The translations under genes and the position numbers were made by a program. Shown here one piece after another: positions 7,339 to 15,154 of a stretch of DNA of 25,537 nucleotides (positions within the stretch are counted from its first letter, which is position 1; every line of letters starts with the position of its first letter). This DNA comes from Pedobacter sp. (GTDB taxonomy: Bacteria; Bacteroidota; Bacteroidia; Sphingobacteriales; Sphingobacteriaceae), in assembly GCA_004295885.1 (NCBI GenBank), contig SEDG01000010.1, positions 1 through 25,537 on the forward strand, given 5' to 3'. The notes under the pieces are model-generated. The model did no database searches, was not told the origin of the DNA, and saw nothing but the letters and a program-made list of their open reading frames with translations.

Positions 7339-7881
7339 ATGAAATTAATACAAAAAATAGGGTTTATTGCTTTAAGCGTTATCGCATTTAATGCAAGTGC
7401 ACAGACTGATAAAGCCACCACAAGCCGCATAGTAGAAGATAAAAATTATGTCTTTGTCGCTACTAATGCAATGCCATTAAATAGCACTGACATTAATAAC
7501 ATTCTGAATAAAATGCCTGGGGGTAATAATGGTGGAAATATTTCACTTAATGGCGGCAATTATGATGTTGGAGTATCTTCAGATAGCTTAGTTGTTTATT
7601 TGCCGTATTATGGCAGGGCATATTCTGTATCTATGAACAATGATGATAATGGCTATCGTTTTAAGTCCAAGAAATTTACCTACGAAACTAAAAAGCGTAA
7701 AAAAGGTGGCTGGGATATAGTTATAGCCACAAAAGATGTAAGAAACAATGTGAGGATGACCTTGAATATAAGTGAAAACGGTTACGGCACGCTTAGCGTT
7801 ATAAGCAATGACAAACAGTCTATTTCTTACAATGGTTATTTAAGTGAGCCTAAACCCAAAACCCCTAAAGGATCCTCTTAA
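7339..7881 (+). CDS. DUF4251 domain secreted protein
   Basis: A 180-residue exported protein with signal peptide MKLIQKIGFIALSVIAFNASAQ. The ATG at 7339 is preferred to a GTG 45 bases upstream, because it starts directly at the signal peptide and has AAAGAA just before it. The mature part carries the DUF4251 hallmarks: KNYVFVATNAMPLN (about 38-51), SLVVYLPYYGRAY (about 84-96), FKSKKFTYETKKRKKGGWDI and NISENGYGTLSV. Members are small periplasmic or surface-exposed proteins of Bacteroidota with no known activity. Its upstream neighbour is a diverged copy, suggesting an old tandem duplication. It converges on the cyclotransferase gene with a shared terminator. Confidence 0.85.
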   Translation: MKLIQKIGFIALSVIAFNASAQTDKATTSRIVEDKNYVFVATNAMPLNSTDINNILNKMPGGNNGGNISLNGGNYDVGVSSDSLVVYLPYYGRAYSVSMNNDDNGYRFKSKKFTYETKKRKKGGWDIVIATKDVRNNVRMTLNISENGYGTLSVISNDKQSISYNGYLSEPKPKTPKGSS

Positions 7882-7898
7882 ATCTTATTAAAATCTAG

Positions 7899-7952
7899 AA
7901 AAAATGGCTGGAGTTAGTTGAGTTTAATCTCATAAAGCTTCGGCCATTTTTT
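7899..7952. terminator. Bidirectional terminator between convergent genes
   Basis: AAAAAATGGC (7899-7908) pairs with GCCATTTTTT (7943-7952) around a long 34-base loop. The A run on one side and T run on the other serve both strands. The right arm lies inside the last codons of the minus-strand cyclotransferase gene (stop at 7914), so the two transcripts would overlap. Confidence 0.55.
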
Positions 7953-9005
7953 TCCTCCTACAAATAATCGTTTGCCTTTTGCATCCCAAGCTATCCCATT
8001 TAAAACGTTATTCTGTTTTTCATCATCTGTTTTAAAGAAATTTTGAGGCACTAATGCTGATAAATCTAACTCTGCTTCTACCATTCCAGTAAGCGGGTCA
8101 ATTCTTACAATCTTACTGGTTAAGTACACATTCGCATAGATTTTTCCATCTATGTATTCCAGCTCGTTTAAGCTTTCTACCGGACCAACTTCATTATAAA
8201 CCTCCAAATAACCCTCTTCCTTGAAGGTATTTACATTCATTTTCCAGATGCGATTGGTTCCATCTGTTCTAAGAATTTGTTTACCATCAAAAGTTAAGCC
8301 CCATCCTTCTCTACTGCTGCCATAAGGGAATGTTCCAATTTGTTTAAAGGTCTTTGCATCGAAGATAAATCCTATATTCTCTTGCCAAGTAAGCATGATA
8401 ATTTTATCTCCAATTTTTAAAGAACCCTCACCAAAATACTGAGGCTCTAACTTTGTTCTTTGTAACGTTTTACCAGATTTTAAATCGACCCATTTCAATT
8501 CTGACGCACCTTTTTCGCCTGTACTTTCTAATAATTTACCATCAACATAACTTAATCCTTCTGTGTACGCAGTAGTATCATGAGGAAAAGAATTAACCAC
8601 TTTATAGCTTAATTGAATCGGCGCTCTATCTGCTTTTAAAACGATATTTGTAGAAATGGTGTCTTTCTTTTCACCCTGTGTTACAATTGCACTTATCATC
8701 CTGTAGCCTAATGGCAATCCTTTTGTAGGAAATGAAATTGAATCTGCATTGCTTTTGGTAGAAATAACGGTACTATCCATTAAATAAACCACCGAGCTAA
8801 TTTTAGCATCCTTTGGCGCATCAAGCTTTATTTTAATTTCATCGCCTACTTTAAAATTCTGACCTTGGTCTGGAGCGCTGAAAGATAAGGTCATGTCTTT
8901 TTCATCCTTACATCCAAAGGTGATACAGGTTAAAATAACAAAGCTGAAAATTATTCCCCATTGGGATAAGAATGATTTTTTAGGAAGGCCAGAATGCATC
9001 TTCAA
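7914..9005 (-). CDS. Glutaminyl-peptide cyclotransferase (beta-propeller type), lipoprotein
   Basis: A 363-residue protein. A hydrophobic N-terminus leads to a lipobox with TFGC (Cys32), so it is likely a periplasmic or outer-membrane lipoprotein. Residues about 38-130 look like an Ig-like domain (FSAPDQGQNFKVGDEIKIKL). Residues about 133-363 match the plant/bacterial glutamine cyclotransferase propeller: TAYTEGLSYVDGKLLESTG, YFGEGSLKIGDKIIMLTW, EGWGLTFDGKQILRTDG, LNELEYIDGKIYANVY and VLNGIAWDAKGKRLFVGG. The reaction converts N-terminal Gln to pyroglutamate on exported proteins. In Bacteroidota many exported proteins begin with Gln after signal cleavage, as do several in this window (mature ends ..AQ), which would be natural substrates. 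The first 26 bases overlap the yraN-like gene. Confidence 0.9.
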   Translation of the reverse strand: MKMHSGLPKKSFLSQWGIIFSFVILTCITFGCKDEKDMTLSFSAPDQGQNFKVGDEIKIKLDAPKDAKISSVVYLMDSTVISTKSNADSISFPTKGLPLGYRMISAIVTQGEKKDTISTNIVLKADRAPIQLSYKVVNSFPHDTTAYTEGLSYVDGKLLESTGEKGASELKWVDLKSGKTLQRTKLEPQYFGEGSLKIGDKIIMLTWQENIGFIFDAKTFKQIGTFPYGSSREGWGLTFDGKQILRTDGTNRIWKMNVNTFKEEGYLEVYNEVGPVESLNELEYIDGKIYANVYLTSKIVRIDPLTGMVEAELDLSALVPQNFFKTDDEKQNNVLNGIAWDAKGKRLFVGGKKWPKLYEIKLN

Positions 9006-9342
9006 TATGTTTTATGGTATATTTATTTTGTTTATCAAAAAGAATTGAGACAATATCAAATCGGATTTCTCCTTGATGATTCATCAATTCTATATATTCA
9101 TTTGCTGCTAAATCCATTTGTTTCTGTTTGGCGAGACTTACAAAATCTTCTGGTAAGCCAAAAGAAACAGAACTTCTAGTTTTTACTTCTACAAAGATGA
9201 TTTGTTTATTGATATAAGCAATTAAATCAACCTCAGCCTTGCCATGAGTCCAATTTTCATCTAATATTTCATAACCCAATTGCACTAAGTATTGTTTTGC
9301 AATCGCCTCGCCTTTAAAACCTAAATCGTTATGTTGAGCCAT
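8980..9342 (-). CDS. YraN family (UPF0102) endonuclease-like protein
   Basis: A 120-residue protein of the normal family length. It carries the YraN signature: GFKGEAIAKQYLVQLGYEIL (about 8-27), then ENWTHGKAEVDLIA and IIFVEVKTRSS. The E..D...EVK arrangement is the PD-(D/E)xK nuclease core (Asp about 40, Glu and Lys in VEVKTR about 52-54). The cellular role of this widely conserved family is still unclear; a DNA repair or recombination role is assumed. It lies 55 bases downstream of dnaG and overlaps the cyclotransferase start by 26 bases, so the three are probably co-transcribed. Confidence 0.92.
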   Translation of the reverse strand: MAQHNDLGFKGEAIAKQYLVQLGYEILDENWTHGKAEVDLIAYINKQIIFVEVKTRSSVSFGLPEDFVSLAKQKQMDLAANEYIELMNHQGEIRFDIVSILFDKQNKYTIKHIEDAFWPS

Positions 9343-9359
9343 TTCAAAGTATATAGTAG

Positions 9360-9373
9360 TTAGTATTTAGTAT
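9360..9373. repeat. 14-mer TTAGTATTTAGTAT, copy 2
   Basis: Identical to 782-795. It lies between the dnaG stop and the yraN-like start, within a short run that also includes AGTAGTTAGTAT. Confidence 0.6.
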
Positions 9374-9397
9374 AAAGACAGCATATCTACCCATAAC

Positions 9398-11356
9398 CTA
9401 CTTCACTATTACTGAGCCTAAAAATTTAGAGATATCTTTCTCAACATTCTTGATAAATGTATAACGCTGCATCAATATTATTTGATTTGTTTCATCAGTC
9501 TCAGCTTTTATTTCTTTTAATAAATCTAGTAGAATTCTATCAACTTTACGTTTTTTGAGGTGATACAATCCACCTAAAATAGTTGCCTTTAGATTTACTG
9601 TTTCATCACGAACATAGATATTGTGTTTGTTATACCAATTCTCACTCAATGTATAAGGCGAACTTGAAAGTGTAATTGCCAGATCGGCTATTTCTCTGTC
9701 CTCACTCTTAATAAATTGATTAGCTGTTGGCAAATGTCCGTTCTCGATTTCAATTCTATAATGGTCTATTATTCGTTTACAAAGCGCATTTTCAAAAGTA
9801 ACATCAGTTAAATTCTGCATAATAAATGAGCCGATGTACATGTTATCTATCTTATCCCAACTTACCAACTCGTGGCCAAATGCCAAAAGCAACCGCACAA
9901 TTTCCTGTTCCTGTAGTTCGTCGTTTACTTCTACAGCAGTTGCGGTTTGTTGTTCTGCTTGCCCTGGTTCATCAGACATTAAATCTGCAGGCGGCATATC
10001 TGGATGCTGCTGATATTGCTGTCTACCTTGGGGAGCAGAAGCCTTTTTCAGCTTCGCTGCTCTCATGGTATTGAGCTCGCTTAGCAAAACTCTTTCCTCT
10101 ATTTGAAGAAGGCTACTACACTCACGGATAAATACCGAAGCTTTAATATTGTCTGGAATTTTAGCAATACTCTCTACAATATCACGAATAATACCTGCTC
10201 GTTTAATCGGGTCGGTTCCCGCTTCAGCTAAAAGGATATTGGCTTTATATAAGATAAAATCTTTCCGATTATCTTCAATGTAAGTTTTGAAAGCACCAGC
10301 TCCAACCTTGTGCATGTACGAATCGGGGTCATCCCCAGCTGGGAAAGAAACAACTTTAACGTTTAATCCTTCCTCCAAAATCATATCCAAGCCTCGTAAG
10401 GAAGCTTTTATACCTGCAGCATCTCCATCGTACAGGATAGTTACATTTTGCGTAAAACGACCGATTAACCTAATCTGTTCTATGGTTAAGGATGTACCAG
10501 ACGAGGCCACGACATTTTCGATGTTAGCTTGATGCACAGAAAGCACATCGGCGTAACCTTCTACCAAATAACAGTTATCTTGGTCTCGAATGGCTTTTTT
10601 AGCATGGAACAAACCATAAAGCACATTCGATTTGTGGTAAATCTCACTTTCTGGAGAGTTTACATATTTCGGAACATTTTTATCAGTCTTTAAGGTTCTA
10701 CCACCAAAACCTATAACTCTACCCGTAAAGTTATGGATGGGGAACATTACCCGACCTCTAAATCTATCGTATAACTTACCCTTATCATTTCTGATGGCTA
10801 AGCCTGTTTTCTCTAAAAATTCTTCTGCGTGTTTGTTTTTAACAGCATCTTGAGTTAAAGCATCCCAAACATCTGGCGAATAACCTAAGTTAAATTTCTT
10901 AAGAATATCTTCCCTAAAACCACGTTCCTTAAAATAGCTCAAGCCAATGGTTTTACCTTCTTGGCTATTCCACATTTGGTCTTCGAAGTAGTTGGCGGCA
11001 AACTGAGAAACGATGTATAAACTCTCTCTTGCATTTTGCGCTTCAACATCTTGAACGGATTCTACGGTCTCTTCAACCTCGATGTTATACTTATTAGCTA
11101 AAAACTTAAGCGCTTCTGGATAGGAGTATTTTTCATGGTCCATGATAAAGCGAACCGAATCTCCGCCTTTACCACAACCAAAACACTTATAAATCCCTTT
11201 AGTTACCGATACGTGAAACGAAGGTGTTTTCTCGCCGTGAAAGGGGCAATTGCCTATTAAGCTCGTCCCACGTTTTTTTAAATGCACAAAATCGCCTACC
11301 ACCTCTTCAATGCGGGCGGTATCCATTATTTTGTCTATCGTTTCACGGTTTATCAT
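9398..11356 (-). CDS. dnaG: DNA primase
   Basis: A 652-residue primase that makes RNA primers for replication and works with the replicative helicase. Domains in order: CHC2 zinc finger (Cys37, His40, Cys58, Cys61 in CPFH...CFGC); catalytic core with YSPDVWDAL and FPIHNFTGRVIGFGGRTL; TOPRIM (LVEGYADVLSVHQ at about 263-275 with the metal-binding Glu, and LYDGDAAGIKASLRGLD at about 308-324 with the DGD pair); a Gln/Pro-rich linker about 430-470; and a helical C-terminal helicase-binding domain to 652. The ATG at 11354-11356 begins the canonical INRETIDKIMDTARIEEVVG. A repeat of the GIY-YIG element starts only 10 bases upstream of the ATG, so the native promoter and leader have been displaced or are supplied through the element. 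Confidence 0.97.
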   Translation of the reverse strand: MINRETIDKIMDTARIEEVVGDFVHLKKRGTSLIGNCPFHGEKTPSFHVSVTKGIYKCFGCGKGGDSVRFIMDHEKYSYPEALKFLANKYNIEVEETVESVQDVEAQNARESLYIVSQFAANYFEDQMWNSQEGKTIGLSYFKERGFREDILKKFNLGYSPDVWDALTQDAVKNKHAEEFLEKTGLAIRNDKGKLYDRFRGRVMFPIHNFTGRVIGFGGRTLKTDKNVPKYVNSPESEIYHKSNVLYGLFHAKKAIRDQDNCYLVEGYADVLSVHQANIENVVASSGTSLTIEQIRLIGRFTQNVTILYDGDAAGIKASLRGLDMILEEGLNVKVVSFPAGDDPDSYMHKVGAGAFKTYIEDNRKDFILYKANILLAEAGTDPIKRAGIIRDIVESIAKIPDNIKASVFIRECSSLLQIEERVLLSELNTMRAAKLKKASAPQGRQQYQQHPDMPPADLMSDEPGQAEQQTATAVEVNDELQEQEIVRLLLAFGHELVSWDKIDNMYIGSFIMQNLTDVTFENALCKRIIDHYRIEIENGHLPTANQFIKSEDREIADLAITLSSSPYTLSENWYNKHNIYVRDETVNLKATILGGLYHLKKRKVDRILLDLLKEIKAETDETNQIILMQRYTFIKNVEKDISKFLGSVIVK

Positions 11357-11366
11357 AGTTAATATT

Positions 11367-11400
11367 CGTCATTGCGAGGAGGCACGACGAAGCAATCTTT
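11367..11400 (+). repeat. Left terminal repeat of the GIY-YIG element (34 bp)
   Basis: It starts CGTCATTGCGAGGAGG and ends GAAGCAATCTTT. ATTGC and GCAAT within it can pair, giving a hairpin directly upstream of dnaG. The right arm at 11743-11792 is its inverted partner. Confidence 0.75.
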
Positions 11401-11414
11401 TATGTTAGTCAAAT

Positions 11415-11720
11415 TTACCATTCCTTTACTTCATCCCATAAATCTCTCCAAGCAGGATTCATAGTTTGTATTAATTTTATTTTCTTAGCCCTACTTCCAC
11501 CTTTTATTCTTTTCTCTTCTGCAATGGCTTCCTCTATAGTTGAGAAGGAACAGTAATAAACCAAAATATTAATATTGAACTTGGCTGAAAATGAATTGGG
11601 ATAAGCTTTTTCTTTATGTTCTTTTATTCTAAATAATAATTCCGAGGTAACCCCAGTATAGAATGTGGTATGTGTATAGTTCGTTAAAATATAAACTGTT
11701 CCTCCTCGTCCTGTTAACAT
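11415..11720 (-). CDS. Small GIY-YIG endonuclease domain protein
   Basis: A single-domain, 101-residue GIY-YIG nuclease: TVYILTN (8-14) and FYTGVTSELLFRIKEHK (20-36) hold the Tyr pair, YTG and catalytic Arg31; IAEEKRIKGGSRAKKIKLI holds the metal-binding Glu (Glu68/69); the end NPAWRDLWDE is typical of this small Bacteroidota subfamily. The family cleaves DNA with one divalent metal; its biological role in free-standing form is unknown. The ATG at 11718-11720 is chosen because it gives the usual RGGxVYI N-terminus. A GTG at 11754-11756 would extend it by 12 residues into the flanking repeat. It is the only gene in the element. Confidence 0.85.
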   Translation of the reverse strand: MLTGRGGTVYILTNYTHTTFYTGVTSELLFRIKEHKEKAYPNSFSAKFNINILVYYCSFSTIEEAIAEEKRIKGGSRAKKIKLIQTMNPAWRDLWDEVKEW

Positions 11721-11742
11721 ATAAAATAGTAATCCCCTCAGG

Positions 11743-11792
11743 AAAGATTGCTTCACGCCATCGCTTTGCCCTTGCTTCAGTTCGCAATGACG
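11743..11792 (-). repeat. Right terminal repeat of the GIY-YIG element (50 bp)
   Basis: Read on the minus strand it starts CGTCATTGCGA and ends GAAGCAATCTTT, as the left repeat does on the plus strand, but with a longer middle (11755-11781) holding further TTGC/GCAA pairs. A partial extra copy, GACGAAGCGATTTT, follows on the plus strand at 11789-11802. Confidence 0.75.
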
Positions 11793-11805
11793 AAGCGATT
11801 TTCCA

Positions 11806-12471
11806 TCATTTAATGAAAGGCAACATCTGCTCCGCTACAAACTTATTTCCAGTCTCGTTTAAGTGTACTTTATCGGTTGTTAAAATGCCCCTGTCTTTAT
11901 CCTCTGGATTATTCGCAACTTCATAATCTGTAAATGCTTTTCTTAAGTCGCACAGCTGAAGATTGTTTTTAGCAGCTAAGGCTCTTATTCCATCAGCATA
12001 TTTGTTTAGTTCAACATCAAGTTCATTGCCGCCATTTTTTTTCTCACCAATAACTGATGGCGTACACAAAACCACTTTGCTTCCAGTAGCCTGAATTTTG
12101 TTAATCAAAGCCTGATAAAACTTTAAGTATTTATCGTAGTCAGTTCCTGTTTTACTTGTCGCTTTATGCCAAACATCGTTTATACCAACGTAGATGAAAA
12201 CTAAATCTGGTTTCTTGTTTAGCACATCATCTTCCATTCTTAAGTAAAGGTCGTACACTTTATTTCCTCCAATACCAGCTCCAATTAATTGGATTTTTGT
12301 AGAATCAACTTGCTTTTTAAGGAGACTGATGTAGCCGTTCGCTTTCATCCCTTGTTGGGTGATAGAATCACCAAAGAAGATTACTTTTTTAGGTTTTGGC
12401 TTCATTGCTATGCTTAAAAATAAAATAGCAACCGCTGCTATTAAACTTCCTGACTTTAAATATCTGTTCAT
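11806..12471 (-). CDS. SGNH/GDSL-family hydrolase (esterase/lipase-like), exported
   Basis: A 221-residue protein with an N-terminal hydrophobic anchor or signal (about 8-24). All SGNH blocks are present: block I FFGDSITQQG (Ser36 nucleophile), block II GAGIGGNKVYDL (Gly), block III VFIYVGINDVWH (Asn in GIND, about 97) and block V TDKVHLNETG (Asp/His about 200-204). Family members remove acyl or acetyl groups from lipids or carbohydrates; the substrate cannot be told from sequence. It begins 5 bases after the stop of the beta-lactamase-like hydrolase, so the two are an operon and may act on the same substrate. Confidence 0.9.
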   Translation of the reverse strand: MNRYLKSGSLIAAVAILFLSIAMKPKPKKVIFFGDSITQQGMKANGYISLLKKQVDSTKIQLIGAGIGGNKVYDLYLRMEDDVLNKKPDLVFIYVGINDVWHKATSKTGTDYDKYLKFYQALINKIQATGSKVVLCTPSVIGEKKNGGNELDVELNKYADGIRALAAKNNLQLCDLRKAFTDYEVANNPEDKDRGILTTDKVHLNETGNKFVAEQMLPFIK

Positions 12472-12476
12472 CGTTC

Positions 12477-14042
12477 TTATTTGGTTATTTTAAAATCTAA
12501 ATCTTGAAAATCGAAACTAAAATCGGTTAATGGCGAAATGGCTTCCATTTTAAATCCATCCGCAGTTGCGGTATTATCTAAACTGAAATTCACAAAAGCA
12601 TCGGCATCTAAACTTCTGTCGTACCATTTCACAATAAATGTATTGCCCTTATAGTAAGTCATGTCACCTTTTAATTTTGGTGAGTTTTTAGCTTGAAAGT
12701 GCATTTTACCATTTATTTCACTTATGGTTACATCACCAAACCATGCATCTTTAAACGTACCTAAATATTTTTTAACGTCTGGTTTTGAAGTATTTACTTT
12801 CTGTATAGCGGCGATATCTGCCCAAGTTTTATCTACGATCTGTTTGGCTTGTTTTTCGTTAGCTAACCTGTTATCGTTATACAATTTAATTCTATCGGTC
12901 ATTTTTGTATCCAAATAACCATCTCTTATCGAACTAGTTATCGAGTTAAATGCAGCACCAGATTGTTGGTTGGTTAACACGATAATTCCCAACTTTAATT
13001 CTGGAAGTATAGTTACTTGAGTTACAATGCCTGATAATCCACCAGTGTGCGTTGCTTGAAATTTACCTTTTACATTACTTAAAAACCAACCTAAACCATA
13101 ACTGTTAAAAGCGCCCTGAGCACCGCCCCCATTTATAATTGTTTGCGGTGTCCACAATTCTTTTGCAACTGCTGGACTAAATAATTTTTTATCTGCGTTG
13201 TCGCCGTACTTTCCGCCATTAATCATAGCGATTACCCATTTGCTCATGTCGGTTACGCTAGAGTAAATTCCTCCAGCAGCATTGGCTACTTCTCCAAAAC
13301 TTAAACCAACAGGCAACAACTTATCTTCATATGGAGCGTGACCGTCAATTACATTAGATTTGTCTTTTAAACGATACCAAGACGCAGCCGTTTTATTCAT
13401 CCCCAAAGGTTTGATGATTTTAGTTTCGATGAAATCCTCATAAGTTAAACCTGAAACTCTCGCCACAACATCGCCTGCAACGATATACAGTAAATTATCA
13501 TAATCATATTTGGTACGGAAAGAAGAAACTGGTTTTAAATAACGCAGGTTATGTATCAATTGCTTCTTATCAACTGTTGACGAATCTGGCCAAATCATTA
13601 AATCTCCTGCACCCAAACCCAAACCACTTCTGTGCGTTAACAAATCTCTTATGGTAAACTCGTTGGTTACATAAGGGTCGTACATCTTAAACTCTGGAAT
13701 TACGTCTGTTACTTTTGTATCCCAAGTTATTTTTTTCTCATCTACCAGCATTCCCAATGCCGCAGCGGTAAATGCTTTCGTATTTGATGCTACTCCAAAC
13801 AGCGTATTTTCGTCAACTTTTAAATTGGTTTTAATTGAACGCACTCCATAACCTTTGGCGTGAATTACTTTGCCATCTTTAATAACAGCAACGGCAATAC
13901 CAGGCACATTAAAAGTTTTTAGGGTTTTTTCAGCTATGCTATCTATTTGTTTTGAAGTTAGAACTTGCGCCTTTAAACTAACGGTAGACAACAATGCAAT
14001 AACCAAAAACCATTTGGCTTTACTAGAATAAAATGAATGCAT
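12477..14042 (-). CDS. Class C beta-lactamase-like serine hydrolase with C-terminal DUF3471-like domain
   Basis: A 521-residue exported protein. The signal peptide ends near SLKAQ (about 26). Catalytic motifs of the penicillin-binding/class C family are visible: SxxK as SNTK (Ser86, Lys89), YxN as YDN (about 178-181) and HTG in ATHTGGLSG (about 333). Residues about 420-521 form a beta-rich tail (YLGTFKDAWFGDVTISEING) typical of the DUF3471 domain found after such hydrolases. The family includes D-aminopeptidases, esterases and peptidoglycan hydrolases; a true beta-lactamase is less likely because of length and tail. It is followed at once by an SGNH hydrolase. Confidence 0.9.
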   Translation of the reverse strand: MHSFYSSKAKWFLVIALLSTVSLKAQVLTSKQIDSIAEKTLKTFNVPGIAVAVIKDGKVIHAKGYGVRSIKTNLKVDENTLFGVASNTKAFTAAALGMLVDEKKITWDTKVTDVIPEFKMYDPYVTNEFTIRDLLTHRSGLGLGAGDLMIWPDSSTVDKKQLIHNLRYLKPVSSFRTKYDYDNLLYIVAGDVVARVSGLTYEDFIETKIIKPLGMNKTAASWYRLKDKSNVIDGHAPYEDKLLPVGLSFGEVANAAGGIYSSVTDMSKWVIAMINGGKYGDNADKKLFSPAVAKELWTPQTIINGGGAQGAFNSYGLGWFLSNVKGKFQATHTGGLSGIVTQVTILPELKLGIIVLTNQQSGAAFNSITSSIRDGYLDTKMTDRIKLYNDNRLANEKQAKQIVDKTWADIAAIQKVNTSKPDVKKYLGTFKDAWFGDVTISEINGKMHFQAKNSPKLKGDMTYYKGNTFIVKWYDRSLDADAFVNFSLDNTATADGFKMEAISPLTDFSFDFQDLDFKITK

Positions 14043-14063
14043 AATTTGGATTTTAAAAACGTT

Positions 14064-14080
14064 TAAAGATAATAATCTTT
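14064..14080 (-). promoter_or_regulatory. Palindrome and possible -7 box upstream of the serine hydrolase
   Basis: AAAGAT (14065-14070) and ATCTTT (14075-14080) form a 6+4+6 inverted repeat 22 bases upstream of the ATG. On the minus strand it contains TATCTTTA, one base from the TAnnTTTG consensus. It could be promoter plus operator; the evidence is only the pattern. Confidence 0.22.
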
Positions 14081-14110
14081 TAGGTTTTTGCTAGTTTTGA
14101 AACAAGGCTA

Positions 14111-15055
14111 TTACTTACCCTTACCTAACTTATAATCTTTATGAACGATTAAAAAGCTAGCTCGTTCCTCTTTTTTAAATGGATAATCCCAATTACCTTG
14201 ATAAGTGATTTTTGTCGGCAATTTAACTTCATCGAAATAACTCATTTCAATATTCATTTGCACATCAAAATCGAACAGCATATTACTGTATTTCATATCT
14301 ACATAGCGACCCAAGATTTGGAAATTTCGTTTATCAAAAATGGTTACTAATTCTTTAATCATTAAGCCATCTTTTGTCCAACTGCTAATATCTGGCTTCA
14401 CCGAAACTTTAAAACGATACACAGGAATAGAATCTAAATAAGTTCCGCTGTAAAAAGTATAATCGTAATACTGGCGCATATTTGCTGTAAAGATTTCTGT
14501 TTTGCTTCCTATAAAAGGTAGATTTTTAATGGGCCTACCAGGATTAAAGATTAAAGTTTTAAGCTTGTTTTTATAACTTTCATTTGTTCCACCTTTTCCA
14601 TCGCCCGATGGCGCATTTGGAACAAAATCTGTATTGTAGGCATTCATAAAAATGTAATCGAACATCTCTATAGTATACAACTGATATTTGCCATTCTTTT
14701 TAAAAACATTTCCGCTACTTTCCTTTACCAAATATTCCATTTTGTAAGGGCCATCGTTATTGTGCTTTATTTTACGGTAAACTTTTCCATCAACTTTGTT
14801 CTTTTTATCGTAAGAAAAGATGCGATTTTCTGCGATGAAAGTATACTTCTTCATGTTACGAAATGCCGCATAAAAACTAGTATCATTAATCACCGCATTA
14901 ATGAAAGTTTCAATATTTAAGCGCTGCCCTTTAATTACAACTACCGAATCTAACTGAATGGTTTTAATAGTATCTGGGTTAAATCTATCTATTTGCTGAC
15001 TTTTAGCATTTAGCAGGAGAGACGTTAACGCTATAAGTAGAATTAGTTTTTTCAT
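14111..15055 (-). CDS. Secreted protein of unknown function
   Basis: A 314-residue exported protein with signal peptide MKKLILLIALTSLLLNAKSQ. I do not recognise the family. The mature part is rich in Tyr, Phe, Asn and Lys with alternating strand patterns (YDYTFYSGTYLDSIPVYRF, GLMIKELVTIFDKRNFQIL, KLPTKITYQGNWDYPF). The order of strands ending in a statement-like YxxxxLPTKIxYxG segment resembles LolA-like or DUF5686-related periplasmic proteins of Bacteroidota, but this is a weak impression. No catalytic motif is seen. It lies 68 bases upstream of the serine hydrolase, in the same direction, and 99 bases after the M20 peptidase. Confidence 0.8.
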   Translation of the reverse strand: MKKLILLIALTSLLLNAKSQQIDRFNPDTIKTIQLDSVVVIKGQRLNIETFINAVINDTSFYAAFRNMKKYTFIAENRIFSYDKKNKVDGKVYRKIKHNNDGPYKMEYLVKESSGNVFKKNGKYQLYTIEMFDYIFMNAYNTDFVPNAPSGDGKGGTNESYKNKLKTLIFNPGRPIKNLPFIGSKTEIFTANMRQYYDYTFYSGTYLDSIPVYRFKVSVKPDISSWTKDGLMIKELVTIFDKRNFQILGRYVDMKYSNMLFDFDVQMNIEMSYFDEVKLPTKITYQGNWDYPFKKEERASFLIVHKDYKLGKGK

Positions 15056-15154
15056 TTTAGTGGTAATGATTATTGTATTGTTAAATGGCTAAATTGTTGA
15101 ATGGAAAACCATCTTATCAGATTGCAAATTCCATCTTACATTTTCCATTTTACG

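Larger units (their letters stand above)
11367..11792 (-). mobile_element. Compact 426-bp GIY-YIG element bounded by inverted repeats
   Basis: The unit has nearly identical ends in inverted orientation. Outer 11-mers are CGTCATTGCGA (11367-11377) and TCGCAATGACG (11782-11792), both perfect. Inner 12-mers are GAAGCAATCTTT (11389-11400) and AAAGATTGCTTC (11743-11754), also perfect. The space between the inner repeats is filled almost entirely by one GIY-YIG nuclease gene. The element lies 10 bases upstream of dnaG and 13 bases downstream of the SGNH hydrolase. The terminal sequence resembles dispersed CGTCATTGCGA...GAAGCAATCT repeats found in many bacterial genomes. Mobility is inferred from this architecture; no target-site duplication is obvious. 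Confidence 0.55.

Noticed and set aside
9826..10532. Plus-strand open frames inside dnaG
   Set aside because: Antisense shadows of a conserved gene with no recognisable protein features.
11721..11756. GTG start extending the GIY-YIG protein into the flanking repeat
   Set aside because: The extra 12 residues come from repeat sequence, and the ATG at 11720 gives the usual family N-terminus.
12477..14042. True class C beta-lactamase (antibiotic resistance)
   Set aside because: The protein is much longer than AmpC-type enzymes, carries a DUF3471-like tail and sits with an esterase, not with ampR-like regulation.
15056..15154. Possible terminator or small RNA between the M20 and the unknown secreted gene
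   Set aside because: Only short ATGG/CCAT-type repeats are present; no stable stem with a T run was found.
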